Of a DNA stretch of 64,000 nucleotides, positions 50,708 through 59,211 are shown piece by piece. Every line of letters begins with the position of its first letter. The stretch's first letter is position 1. The stretch lies in NCBI RefSeq assembly GCF_024741795.1, contig NZ_CP102950.1, positions 744,001 through 808,000 on the forward strand. The letters run 5' to 3'. The translations under genes and the position numbers were made by a program. The notes beneath the pieces were generated by a model that worked only from the letters and a program-made list of their open reading frames with translations, did no database searches and was not told where the DNA came from. The DNA is from Arthrobacter sp. CJ23. GTDB lineage: Bacteria > Actinomycetota > Actinomycetes > Actinomycetales > Micrococcaceae.

Positions 50708-51664
50708 CTATACCGTCCTGATTCGGGGGTTGATGAGCAGGTAGAGGAGGTCCACCACGATGTTCACCAGAACGAAGGTGACGGAGATGGTGAGCACCAC
50801 GCCCTGGACCAGGTTGACGTCCAGGTTGGTGATGCCGTTGAGGATCAGCTGGCCCATGCCGGGAAGAGCGAAGATCATTTCGATCACGACGGCGCCGCCG
50901 AGCAGGTAGCCCACGCGCAGGCCCAGCACGGTGACCGGAGTGACGAGCGCATTGCGGAGGACGTTCTTTGAGACGACCTCGCGGTAGGGGACGCCGTTGC
51001 CGATGGCGGTGCGGACATAGTCGCGGTCCAGTTCTTCCACCATCGAGGTGCGGACCACGCGGATCAGGGAGGCCGAGACGGGGATGCCGAGCGCGAGGGC
51101 CGGGAGGGCCATCGAGTTGAGCCAGCCGCCGAAGCCGGATTCCGGCGTCGCGATGCCGCCCGAGGGGAAAAGCGGGTTGGTGCCGAGCGCGAACCACTGG
51201 ATCAGCAGGATGCCCAGCCAGAACGACGGCGTGGCGATCGCGGCGATCGAGAAGACGCGGACCAGCTGGTCCTGCCACTTGTCGCGGTAGAGGGCGCCCA
51301 TGATGCCGAAGGTCAGGGACAGGACGATGGCGATGAGGACGCCCAGGAAGGTCAGCTGCAGCGTCAGGGGGAACGCCGAGCCGATCATGGAGGCGACCGA
51401 CTTCGCCGGCGGGGTGGTGACGCCGAGGTCGAACTGCAGCAGCCTGCCGAGGAAGCGGAAGTACTGGATGACCAGCGGATCGTTCAGGCCGTTTTCCTGG
51501 CGGTACTGCTGCTTAGCTTCTTCGCTGGCACCTTCGCCGAGGGCCGAGCTGGCCTGGTCGCCGGGGGCCGCTTGCAGGACGAGGAAGACGAGCAGGGTGA
51601 TGCCCAGGATCATCAATGGCAGTGCTGCGAGTCTGCGGCCAAGCAGACGCAATATCGTGACCAA
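50708..51664 (-). CDS. ABC transporter permease (DppB type)
   Basis: The 318-residue permease has six membrane segments. The N-terminus LLGRRLAALPLMILGITLLVFLVLQAAPGD is diagnostic of DppB/OppB. ALALGIPVSASLIRVVRTSMVEELDRDYVRTA is the EAA-type loop, and YLLGGAVVIEMIFALPGMGQL is also typical. It starts 154 bases after the binding-protein gene and ends three bases before the fusion gene. Confidence 0.92.
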   Translation of the reverse strand: MVTILRLLGRRLAALPLMILGITLLVFLVLQAAPGDQASSALGEGASEEAKQQYRQENGLNDPLVIQYFRFLGRLLQFDLGVTTPPAKSVASMIGSAFPLTLQLTFLGVLIAIVLSLTFGIMGALYRDKWQDQLVRVFSIAAIATPSFWLGILLIQWFALGTNPLFPSGGIATPESGFGGWLNSMALPALALGIPVSASLIRVVRTSMVEELDRDYVRTAIGNGVPYREVVSKNVLRNALVTPVTVLGLRVGYLLGGAVVIEMIFALPGMGQLILNGITNLDVNLVQGVVLTISVTFVLVNIVVDLLYLLINPRIRTV

Positions 51665-51734
51665 TTTGTTCTCCGGTTTGTCTGGTGTGCTGCAGGGTTG
51701 GCCTGCGTCACTGTGTAGTGCTACTCAGCCCCAG

Positions 51735-51765
51735 AGGGGCCATGGCCAGCTGGCCACAGCCCCCT
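51735..51765 (-). promoter_or_regulatory. Intercistronic hairpin between binding protein and permease genes
   Basis: On the - strand AGGGGGC, then TGGCCA GC TGGCCA, then GCCCCT form a stable stem without a T-run. Such hairpins often protect the upstream mRNA and keep binding protein in excess over permease. A second CCCGGG/CCCGGG stem lies near 51801-51816. Confidence 0.45.
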
Positions 51766-51817
51766 GCTGCGTCGAGTTGGTGGTGCCTGTCCCGGGAGGG
51801 CCCGGGAGGTGCGCTCC

Positions 51818-53440
51818 TTAGGAGGTGCGCCCAACGTCGATGAACGACATGCCCGTGGTGGGCAGCGGCTTGAAGCCGTTGAGCTTCTTCTCGTCCCAGG
51901 CGCTGGGCAGCTGGCGGTGGAAGATCGGGTAGAGCGGGAGTTCCTCGGAAACGAGGTCCACGATCTGGCCGGTGATCTTCTTGGCATCTGCCGCGGCGGC
52001 CTGCGAACCCTTGTTCATGAGGTCCTGCAGGGCGGCGCGCTCCGGAGCGGTCCAGTAGGCGCGCTTTTCCATCCAGGTGGCGCCGGAGTAGAACCAGCTC
52101 AGGAGCAGGTCCGCGTCGTTGCCGAAGACGGAGGGGTCGCCCGGGGCCGCGACGACGGAGTAGTCGCCCTTGCCGACGCGGTCGGTGTACAGGGCGCCGG
52201 ACTGGATGCTCTTGACGGTGACCTTGACGCCCGGGATCTTGTTCCAGGATTCGAGGATCAGCGGGGCGACGTCCTTGACCCAGGCGGTGTCGGTGGTGAG
52301 GAGCTCGAATTCGAGGCTCGTGACGCCGGCCTGCTTGAGAAGGTCGGCTGCCTTCGTGGCATCGTAGCCGTAGACGTTCTTGGCCTTGACGTAGTCCGGG
52401 TGGCCTTCCTGGAAGTAGGAGCTGGCGGCCTTTGCGTTGCCGAACAGCGCCTTCTTGATGATGGCTTCCTTGTCCAGGCCGTAGTGCAGGGCCTGGCGGA
52501 CGAGCTTGTTGTTGAACGGGGCCTTGGCGCAGTTGAACATGAGGAACATCAGGCCGAAGGACTGGACGGATTCGACCCTGACCTTGGACTTGAGGCCGTC
52601 GATGTCCAGGTAGGGGACGTCTTCGATGGCCTGGACACGGCCGGACTGCACGGCGGTGACGCGTGCTGCGGCATCCGAGAGCAGGAGCCAGTTCATGCCC
52701 TTGGCCAGTGCCGGCTTGGGGCCGTTGTAGTCGGCGAACGCTTCGAAGACGATCTTGTCGTCCTTGACGGCGGAGATGAGCTTATAGGGGCCCGAGCCGA
52801 CCGGGGCGGCGTCGAAGGCCTTCAGCTCGGTGGCGAGGGCCTTGGGGACAATCTTCACCACGGAGATGCGCGGTCCGAAGCCCGGGAAGGCGTACTTGAG
52901 CGTGAACTCGACCGTCTTGGCATCAACAGGCTTGACGTCCTGGATGAACGGGATGAACTGCGAGAACAGGGACTTGTTCGCCGGGTCCATCACGCGGGTG
53001 AAGGAGAAGGCAACGTCTTCGGTAGTGACCGGGGCGCCGTTGTGGAACTTGGCGCCTTCGCGGATGGTCACCTGGTAGGTGGTGTCGTTGACCTTCTTGG
53101 GGTCGGCTGCGGCCAGGGCGTTGTACGGCTGGCGGGTGGCCGGGTGCAGTTCGATGAGGCCTTCGAAGATGTGCAGGTTCGCTGCCATGGGCGTGGCGCC
53201 TGAGGAACTCAGCGGGTCGAAGCCTGTGGACAGGGCGTAGGAGATGCCGGCCTCGATGATGAGGTCCTTGTTCACCGCTGCCGTGTTGGCTGCCGTGCCT
53301 GCTGTGGTTGTGGCTGCGCCGCCACAAGCGGAGAGGCTTGCCGTGAATGCTGCCGCCGCACCAACTGCGCCGGTCAGCTTCAGGAAGTTCCGGCGGCTGG
53401 CGTCGTTGACCAGCGGCAGGTTATTGATCGTGTTGCTCAT
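51818..53440 (-). CDS. ABC transporter substrate-binding protein (family 5, Tat lipoprotein)
   Basis: The product is 540 residues from ATG at 53440. The signal has a twin-arginine motif ([18 protein letters not shown]) and a lipobox (LSAC), so it is a Tat-exported lipoprotein. The SBP_bac_5 fold is shown by [39 protein letters not shown]. The transporter operon starts here. Context suggests sialic acid or a sialylated ligand. Dipeptide uptake is the alternative. Confidence 0.9.
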   Translation of the reverse strand: MSNTINNLPLVNDASRRNFLKLTGAVGAAAAFTASLSACGGAATTTAGTAANTAAVNKDLIIEAGISYALSTGFDPLSSSGATPMAANLHIFEGLIELHPATRQPYNALAAADPKKVNDTTYQVTIREGAKFHNGAPVTTEDVAFSFTRVMDPANKSLFSQFIPFIQDVKPVDAKTVEFTLKYAFPGFGPRISVVKIVPKALATELKAFDAAPVGSGPYKLISAVKDDKIVFEAFADYNGPKPALAKGMNWLLLSDAAARVTAVQSGRVQAIEDVPYLDIDGLKSKVRVESVQSFGLMFLMFNCAKAPFNNKLVRQALHYGLDKEAIIKKALFGNAKAASSYFQEGHPDYVKAKNVYGYDATKAADLLKQAGVTSLEFELLTTDTAWVKDVAPLILESWNKIPGVKVTVKSIQSGALYTDRVGKGDYSVVAAPGDPSVFGNDADLLLSWFYSGATWMEKRAYWTAPERAALQDLMNKGSQAAAADAKKITGQIVDLVSEELPLYPIFHRQLPSAWDEKKLNGFKPLPTTGMSFIDVGRTS

Positions 53441-53814
53441 AAGATGCCTCACCATTCAAGAATAGTTATCGGATGTAGGACGTCCGATGCTCGTATTGAA
53501 ACTGTAAGGGTGGTCACATGGGAACGTCAAGTGAGATTCGCGCCACGAAGCAGTCACGCAGGGCCGGCTCGGGGAGCGGCGGCGGGGGAGTGGCCAGCGG
53601 GGCCGGGGGCCAAGGGGGCGGGCCGCGAAACTTTTTTCGGATACTTAGCGAGACATACTTATCAAGGAGGTGGGACATCCGATATTCTATGTCGAGAGTC
53701 ACTTGTTCTCGGCCAGCCGATAGGCTCGCCTCAATATTAACACCGTGCTGATTCCACGTCCTAGGCCCCACATGGCTCCATGGACAGATCCACACATTTT
53801 CGCAAGGAGAGCCA
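53441..53814. promoter_or_regulatory. Divergent control region of the nan locus with two operator-like sites
   Basis: Site 1: ATCGGATGT (53468-53476), 3-base gap, ACGTCCGAT (53480-53488), an 8/9 inverted repeat. Site 2: ACATCCGAT (53675-53683) with a weak partner (about 53663-53671). Between them is a G-rich stretch (53560-53640). Site 1 is just before the binding-protein gene, site 2 before the regulator gene, as expected for an autoregulated FadR-type repressor. Confidence 0.5.
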
Positions 53815-54543
53815 ATGACGACTTCAGGAGTCGTTCCGCAGGCGCGGTTCAGCGCACAGGCCCGGCTCAGGGCGCTGCAGGCGGACATCATGGAACTGAT
53901 CCTTGAGCGTGAACTCGAGGCCGGGGACCCCTTGCCCACCGAAAACGAGCTGTCCGTGGCCCTTGGCGTGGGCCGCAACACCCTGCGGGAATCCCTCAAG
54001 GTGCTCCAGGCCCTTGGCGTGATCGAGATCCGCCACGGCTTCGGCATGTTCGTGGCCCCCAGCAACTTCGATGCCCTCGCGGACGGCCTGTCCTTCCGCG
54101 GCCGGCTGTCGCTGCGCCACCAGGGTGTGGAGGCCCTTCAGCTGGTGGATGTCCGGCAGGCCCTGGAATCGGGACTCATCGGCTCGTCCATGGACGTCAT
54201 GACCACCGAGCAGCTGGCCCTGATCGAGGAATCTGTAAGGAAGATGGAGGAGCAGGCAGCGGCCGGCGAGCATTTCGTGGCCGCCGACGCCGAGTTCCAC
54301 CGCCGCCTGTTCGAACCGCTGAGCAACGATCTTCTGATCAACCTCATGGGTGTCTTCTGGAAGGTCTACCGGAAGATCCATGTGGAGATCGGCATGGGCA
54401 ACGAGGACCTCATCGCCACCGCGGCCATGCACCGCAGCATCTACGCTGCCGTGGCCGCGGGCGACAAGATCGCCGCCTCCGAGCGGCTCAACCGCCACTT
54501 CGACGGCATCCGCAGCCGCATCGGCGAGGCCGTCGCCGAGTAG
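53815..54543 (+). CDS. FadR/GntR-family regulator, probable NanR
   Basis: The 242-residue protein has a GntR winged helix (ELEAGDPLPTENELSVALGVGRNTLRESLKVLQALGVIEIRHGFGMFV) and an FCD effector domain with metal-ligand histidines (AEFHRRLFEPLSND; MHRSIYAAVAAGD; RHFDGI). Divergent from the transporter operon. C. glutamicum controls its sia/nan genes with a FadR-type NanR; the same role is inferred here. Confidence 0.85.
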   Translation: MTTSGVVPQARFSAQARLRALQADIMELILERELEAGDPLPTENELSVALGVGRNTLRESLKVLQALGVIEIRHGFGMFVAPSNFDALADGLSFRGRLSLRHQGVEALQLVDVRQALESGLIGSSMDVMTTEQLALIEESVRKMEEQAAAGEHFVAADAEFHRRLFEPLSNDLLINLMGVFWKVYRKIHVEIGMGNEDLIATAAMHRSIYAAVAAGDKIAASERLNRHFDGIRSRIGEAVAE

Positions 54544-54559
54544 CATCCGCAGCAAACGC

Positions 54560-54604
54560 AAGGGCCGCCGTCGTACTTTTCCTTGAAGTACGACGGCGGC
54601 CCTT
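54560..54604 (+). terminator. Terminator after the nanR-type gene (19-bp perfect stem)
   Basis: Bases 54560-54578 pair perfectly with 54586-54604 around a 7-base loop, 17 bases past the stop codon. The right arm contains GTACGACGGCG. Confidence 0.75.
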
Positions 54605-54657
54605 GGCGTTGCGTCGTCGGCTCACCGATCCACTTGGGTGAGCCGGGCAAAGCAAAA

Positions 54658-54688
54658 GACCCGCACCGCCGAAGCGGTGCGGGTCTTT
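54658..54688. terminator. Bidirectional terminator beside tRNA-Arg
   Basis: GACCCGCACCGC (54658-54669) pairs with GCGGTGCGGGTC (54674-54685) across CGAA. AAAA and TTT flank it, so both strands end in a T-run. It serves the - strand tRNA. Confidence 0.85.
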
Positions 54689-54694
54689 CATTTG

Positions 54695-54768
<74 letters not shown>

Positions 54769-54875
54769 ATTTCGTGTGATTCTCGGCGGTCTGTTTCTCT
54801 GACCCCCTCGAACCTCAATAAACTTTACTGGAGTTCCTGCGAAGTGCCAAATCGAAACGGTGTAATCTAGCTAAC

Positions 54876-54903
54876 TAGACCGGTCTATGTGACCTTGGTC
54901 ACG
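54876..54903. promoter_or_regulatory. Operator-like palindromes upstream of pckG
   Basis: TAGACCGGTCTA (54876-54887) is a perfect 12-bp palindrome. Directly after it TGTGACCTTGGTCACG (54888-54903) fits the CRP/GlxR pattern TGTGA-N6-TCACA with one mismatch. GlxR-type control of gluconeogenesis genes is known in corynebacteria. They lie about 150 bases before the pckG start. Confidence 0.5.
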
Positions 54904-55051
54904 AAAATGGCGCATTTTGGACGCCTCTTCCTTGATTTTCCGCGGTTTTGCCCCAAAACCCCCTGGTTATCCCATGTCTGACCTCGAATTGGTCTGGTCC
55001 GCGACCCCTAGCATTTAGGACACACCACTGAACCCGAGGAAGGGAACCACG

Positions 55052-56878
55052 ATGGGCGATCTGGCGCGACTGCCGCTGCTTGAGAAGGCACCTACTACGC
55101 ATGCACGCCTGCTGGCCTGGGTCGAGGAAGTAGCCGAGCTGACACAGCCGGACCGCATCCACTGGGTCGATGGCAGCGAAGCGGAAAACAAGAAGCTGAC
55201 CGAGGAACTGGTCGCGGCCGGCACCCTGAAGAGGCTGAACCCGGAGACCTTCCCGAACTCCTTCGCGGCATTCTCCGATCCGGCAGACGTTGCCCGCGTC
55301 GAAGAGCAGACCTTCATCTGCTCCGAGAACGAGCGCGACGCAGGCTTCACCAACAACTGGATGGCCCCGGCCGAAATGAAGCAGAAGCTGCGCGGACTGT
55401 TCGCCGGCTCCATGCGCGGCCGCACCATGTACGTCATCCCGTTCGTCATGGGCCACCTGGACGCCGAGGACCCGAAGTTCGGCGTCGAGATCACCGACTC
55501 CGCCTACGTTGTGGCCTCCATGCGCATCATGGCCCGCATCGGCACCGACGTCCTGGACCGCATTACCCAGACCGACGCCTACTTTGTCCCGGCCCTGCAC
55601 TCCCTGGGTGCGCCCCTCGAAGCCGGCCAGGCCGACGTCGCCTGGCCGTGCAACACGGACAAGTGGATCGTGCACTTCCCGGAAGAGCGTTCCATCTGGT
55701 CCTTCGGTTCCGGCTACGGCGGCAACGCCCTGCTCGGCAAGAAGTGCTACGCCCTGCGCATCGCCTCCGTCATGGCCCGCGACGAGGGCTGGCTCGCCGA
55801 GCACATGCTCATCCTGAAGCTGACCTCCCCGGAGCAGAAGACCTACTACGTCTCCGCTGCCTTCCCCTCCGCATGCGGCAAGACCAACCTCGCGCTGCTC
55901 GACCCCACCATCAAGGGCTGGAAGGTGGAGACCCTCGGCGACGACATCACCTGGATGCGCTTCGGCAAGGAGGGCGAACTCCGCGCCGTCAACCCTGAGG
56001 CCGGCCTGTTCGGCGTCGCTCCCGGCACCGGCTGGGGCACCAACCCGAACGCCATGCGTGCCATCGCCAAGGGCAACAGCATCTTCACCAACGTTGCACT
56101 GACCGACGACGGCGGCGTCTGGTGGGAGGGCATGACCGAGGAGACTCCGGCACACCTGACCGACTGGCGCGGCAACGACTGGACCCCGGAATCGGGCGCT
56201 CCGGCGGCACACCCGAACTCGCGCTTCTGCACGCCGATCGACCAGATCGACATGCTGGCCGAGGAATACTTCAGCCCGGAGGGCGTGGAGCTGTCCGCGA
56301 TCCTGTTCGGCGGCCGCCGCAAGACCACCATCCCGCTGGTCACCGAGGCCCGCGACTGGTCCAACGGCATCTTCATGGGCTCCACGCTGTCCTCCGAGAC
56401 CACGGCCGCAGCTGCCGGAGCCGTCGGCGTGGTCCGCCGCGACCCCATGGCCATGCTGCCGTTCATCGGTTACGACGCAGGCGACTACCTGAACCACTGG
56501 GTGAACCTGTCAGCCAAGGCCAACCCGGAGCGCCTGCCCAAGATCTTCCTGGTCAACTGGTTCCGCCGCACGGCCGAGGGTGCTTTCGCCTGGCCTGGCT
56601 TCGGCGACAACGCCCGCGTCCTCAAGTGGGCCATCGAGCGCCTTGAGGGCAAGGCGGACGCCGTGGAGACCCCCATCGGCTTCGTTCCGACCGGCGCATC
56701 GATCGACCTTGAGGGCCTGGACATGACCCCGGCCCAGGTCGAGGACGCTGTCCGCGTGGATCCCGCCGAATGGGAGACCGAGCTGGCCTCCATCGAGGAA
56801 TGGTACGCAAAGTTCGGCGGTTCCCTGCCGGCCGCGCTGCAGTCCGAGCTTGATGGCCTGAAGTCCCGCCTGGGCTAG
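55052..56878 (+). CDS. pckG: Phosphoenolpyruvate carboxykinase (GTP)
   Basis: The 608-residue gluconeogenic enzyme converts oxaloacetate and GTP to PEP, CO2 and GDP. GTP/phosphate loop [13 protein letters not shown], metal site [35 protein letters not shown], and [20 protein letters not shown]. Length and motifs match the GTP class. GGAAGGGAA precedes the ATG. It fits with a cell that lives on amino-sugar and organic acid carbon. Confidence 0.97.
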   Translation: MGDLARLPLLEKAPTTHARLLAWVEEVAELTQPDRIHWVDGSEAENKKLTEELVAAGTLKRLNPETFPNSFAAFSDPADVARVEEQTFICSENERDAGFTNNWMAPAEMKQKLRGLFAGSMRGRTMYVIPFVMGHLDAEDPKFGVEITDSAYVVASMRIMARIGTDVLDRITQTDAYFVPALHSLGAPLEAGQADVAWPCNTDKWIVHFPEERSIWSFGSGYGGNALLGKKCYALRIASVMARDEGWLAEHMLILKLTSPEQKTYYVSAAFPSACGKTNLALLDPTIKGWKVETLGDDITWMRFGKEGELRAVNPEAGLFGVAPGTGWGTNPNAMRAIAKGNSIFTNVALTDDGGVWWEGMTEETPAHLTDWRGNDWTPESGAPAAHPNSRFCTPIDQIDMLAEEYFSPEGVELSAILFGGRRKTTIPLVTEARDWSNGIFMGSTLSSETTAAAAGAVGVVRRDPMAMLPFIGYDAGDYLNHWVNLSAKANPERLPKIFLVNWFRRTAEGAFAWPGFGDNARVLKWAIERLEGKADAVETPIGFVPTGASIDLEGLDMTPAQVEDAVRVDPAEWETELASIEEWYAKFGGSLPAALQSELDGLKSRLG

Positions 56879-56904
56879 CCCACCGGCGCGTACGCCCACC
56901 GGAA

Positions 56905-56958
56905 GTACGACGGCGCCCCCGCACCTTTTGCAAGAAAGGTGCGGGGGCGCCGTCGTGC
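56905..56958. terminator. Long terminator between convergent pckG and hmp
   Basis: A 24-base arm (56905-56928) pairs with 56935-56958 (one G-T) around a 6-base loop. It starts 27 bases after pckG and ends 25 bases before the hmp stop, so it can serve both. Confidence 0.8.
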
Positions 56959-56982
56959 GTTCGCCGTCGTTTCAGGCGCTGC

Positions 56983-58143
56983 CTAGGAGGCCAGCCAGCT
57001 GTCGGGGCCGAAGACCTCGTAGTGGATCTGCGTGGCCGGGAATCCGGCGTCGATCGCCTCGTTGCGGATCTTCTTCATGAACGGCAGCGGCCCGCACAGG
57101 TACAGGGACGCGTCGGCCGGGAGGTCCACTTCGCGCAGGGACATGAAGCCGGCATTGCTGCCCGCCTGCGGTTCCTCCAGCCAGAGCTGCAGCTCCGCGC
57201 TGGCCAGGCGTTCGACGTCGTCCGTCATCTGGCCGCGCAGCGCCCAGCTGTCCAGGGTGCTCTCGGCGTGCAGCACGGTGACCTTGCGGGTGGAGCCCGT
57301 GTCGGCCAGGGAACGGAGGATGGACGCCGTCGGTGTGCAGCCGATCCCGGCGGAGGCCAGGACCACCGGTCCGTCGCCGTCCCTGAGGGTGACCTCGCCG
57401 TAGGGGTTGGAGATTTCCAGGATGTCGCCGGGCTCGACGGCGGTGTGCAGGGCGGTGGATACCTCGCCGCCGTCGTTCAGCTTGGCCGTAAAGGTGCGTC
57501 CGGTGCCGGCCTCTCCCGAGAGGGAGTACTGGCGGACCTGCCGGATTCCATCCGCGAGCCGGACCCTGACGCTGATGTACTGGCCGGGCAGGGCTTCCGT
57601 GACGGGAGTGTCGTCGGCGGCTTCCAGGACGAAGGTCATGGATCCCGTGCCGGCTGGGACCTTGGCCGCCACCCGCCACGGGCTCCACATGGCGTTGTTG
57701 GCCTGCGCCGCGTACAGGCCCTTCTCGAGTTTGATAAGGGCGTCGGCCATGAGCCAGTAGACCTCGGTCCATGCCGCGGCGATGTCCGGCGTGATGACCT
57801 CGGCGAGGTCTTCCGCGATGGCTGCGAAGAGGTGTTCGTAGACCACTCCGTACTGGGTTTCCGTGATTCCGAGGGAGGCGTGCTTGTGGGCGATCCGCGA
57901 CAGCACGGCTTCGGGCAGGGTGTCCGGGTTGCTGACCAGGTGGGTGGCGAAGGCTGCGATGCTCCCGGCGAGGGCCTGCTGCTGTTGGCCGGAACGCTGG
58001 TTGGAGCGGCTGAAGAGCCCGTCGAGCAGTTCGGGGTGGGCCGCGAACAGGCGCTCGTAGAACGCCTTGGTGATGTCGCCGATCCTGGAGCCGACGAGCG
58101 GCAGGGTGGCCTCGATGATGGGGCGGGACTTGTCCGAGAGCAT
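56983..58143 (-). CDS. hmp: Flavohemoprotein, nitric oxide dioxygenase
   Basis: The 386-residue protein has a globin domain (about 1-140; YERLFAAHPELLDGLFSRSNQRSGQQQQALAGSI; proximal His in RIAHKHASLG), an FAD domain (about 150-260; RQYSLSGE), and an NAD domain (VLASAGIGCTPTASILRSL; LYLCGPLPFMKKI). It turns NO into nitrate. AGGAG precedes the ATG. It is transcribed after nsrR with an NsrR-type box between them. Confidence 0.95.
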   Translation of the reverse strand: MLSDKSRPIIEATLPLVGSRIGDITKAFYERLFAAHPELLDGLFSRSNQRSGQQQQALAGSIAAFATHLVSNPDTLPEAVLSRIAHKHASLGITETQYGVVYEHLFAAIAEDLAEVITPDIAAAWTEVYWLMADALIKLEKGLYAAQANNAMWSPWRVAAKVPAGTGSMTFVLEAADDTPVTEALPGQYISVRVRLADGIRQVRQYSLSGEAGTGRTFTAKLNDGGEVSTALHTAVEPGDILEISNPYGEVTLRDGDGPVVLASAGIGCTPTASILRSLADTGSTRKVTVLHAESTLDSWALRGQMTDDVERLASAELQLWLEEPQAGSNAGFMSLREVDLPADASLYLCGPLPFMKKIRNEAIDAGFPATQIHYEVFGPDSWLAS

Positions 58144-58197
58144 GGCTACTCCTGAGATAAGGGCCCGGTGCCTGCATCCGGGCCATGGATTGAATGG

Positions 58198-58212
58198 AGC
58201 ATTTGAAATGCT
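58198..58212. promoter_or_regulatory. NsrR box upstream of hmp
   Basis: AGCATTT-G-AAATGCT is a perfect 15-base palindrome matching the NsrR ATGYATTT-N-AAATRCAT-type core. It lies 55 bases before the hmp start and 52 bases after the nsrR stop, so hmp has its own NO-responsive promoter. Confidence 0.75.
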
Positions 58213-58263
58213 AGATTCAAGCTAATTTCTACACCCCGTAGAAGATTGGTGCAAATTGGAGCC

Positions 58264-58713
58264 CTAAAGACCGGGGCGAAGGCCGATGCCCGCGAAAACG
58301 GGCGCCATCTGGCGGGCATTGGGCAGGCTGGCGACCACCACGTCGTCGAGTTCCCGGTAGAAGGCTTCCCGGGCCCTGGCCATCGCATGGCGCAGGCCGC
58401 AGTCCAGGATGAGCGGGCAGTCGCCTTGTGGAGAGGTGCACTCGGCAGGATCCTGGCGGGTATTGAGGCTCCGGAGCAAGGCTCCAGCCGTCACGCTGCG
58501 GCCGGCCTGGTTGAGCCTTGAGCCGCCGTTGCGGCCGCGCTCGACGTCGATCAGCCCCAGCTCACGGAGCCGGATCACAGCCTTGCTGACATGGTTGTAC
58601 GGCGTTCCGACGGCGTCGGCGATGGTCTGCGTCGTCAGCAGTTCCCCCTGCGGTGCCGAAGCCAGCACCAGCAGTGCGCGCAGGCTGACGTCCGCGAACG
58701 CGTTGATTTTCAT
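58264..58713 (-). CDS. nsrR: Rrf2-family NO-sensing repressor
   Basis: The 149-residue protein has a winged helix (ISLRALLVLASAPQGE-like start; TTQTIADAVGTPYNHVSKAVIRLRELGLIDVERGRNGG). Three cysteines for a Fe-S cluster lie in ECTSPQGDCPLILDCGL, as in NsrR. It is adjacent to hmp, its usual target. Confidence 0.9.
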   Translation of the reverse strand: MKINAFADVSLRALLVLASAPQGELLTTQTIADAVGTPYNHVSKAVIRLRELGLIDVERGRNGGSRLNQAGRSVTAGALLRSLNTRQDPAECTSPQGDCPLILDCGLRHAMARAREAFYRELDDVVVASLPNARQMAPVFAGIGLRPGL

Positions 58714-58735
58714 GACGGAAGCCTACTAGCCCGGT

Positions 58736-59203
58736 CTAGTCGACCCAGACAACGGGCTCGTTGGTGTCCGCAGCAAGCTGGCCGAACTCCAGACCTGTAC
58801 CCGCGGTGTCAAGGCCATAGGGGAGGACGGCCGCGAAGACCGAACCGTCATGGTGCTCGGCAGCGACGTGGATGGCATCGGAGTCCTCCTCCACGAGGGT
58901 GATGTCGCAGACCAAGGCCACGGCGCGGTAGTCGCCGCGGTTCTGGCGCAGCAACTCGATGAGGTCCTGGATCATCGCATCGGCGTCGAAACCGGACTCA
59001 TCCCCGGCCCCGGGAGCGCTTGCTTCGGGAGCGACGGCAAGCAGGCGGACGTCGCTGCCGTGCTCCATGGCCAGGGCGAACGGCAGGAAGCCGCCGTGCC
59101 CTTCAAGCTGTTCGCGGGCGGCCCCGATCCCGGTGCCCAGGAGCGTTTCCAGATCGGCGGCGGAGGTTTCGGGCACGGAATCGCGCCAGGATGCTTCAGT
59201 CAC
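58736..59203 (-). CDS. Unknown actinobacterial-type protein (155 aa)
   Basis: GTG at 59203 is preferred (AGGGG upstream, eight bases after the previous stop). The product has ADLETLLGTGIGAAREQLEGHGGFLPFALAM and then beta segments (VALVCDITLVEEDSDAIHVAAEHHDG), like proteins found next to mutases in actinobacteria. The function is not recognised. It is co-transcribed with the phosphohexomutase. Confidence 0.7.
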   Translation of the reverse strand: MTEASWRDSVPETSAADLETLLGTGIGAAREQLEGHGGFLPFALAMEHGSDVRLLAVAPEASAPGAGDESGFDADAMIQDLIELLRQNRGDYRAVALVCDITLVEEDSDAIHVAAEHHDGSVFAAVLPYGLDTAGTGLEFGQLAADTNEPVVWVD

Positions 59204-59211
59204 GGACGCCC

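Noticed and set aside
58722..58740. Palindrome-like TACTAGCCCGGTCTAGT near nsrR
   Set aside because: It is imperfect and overlaps a stop codon; similarity to the pckG palindrome is too short to support shared control.
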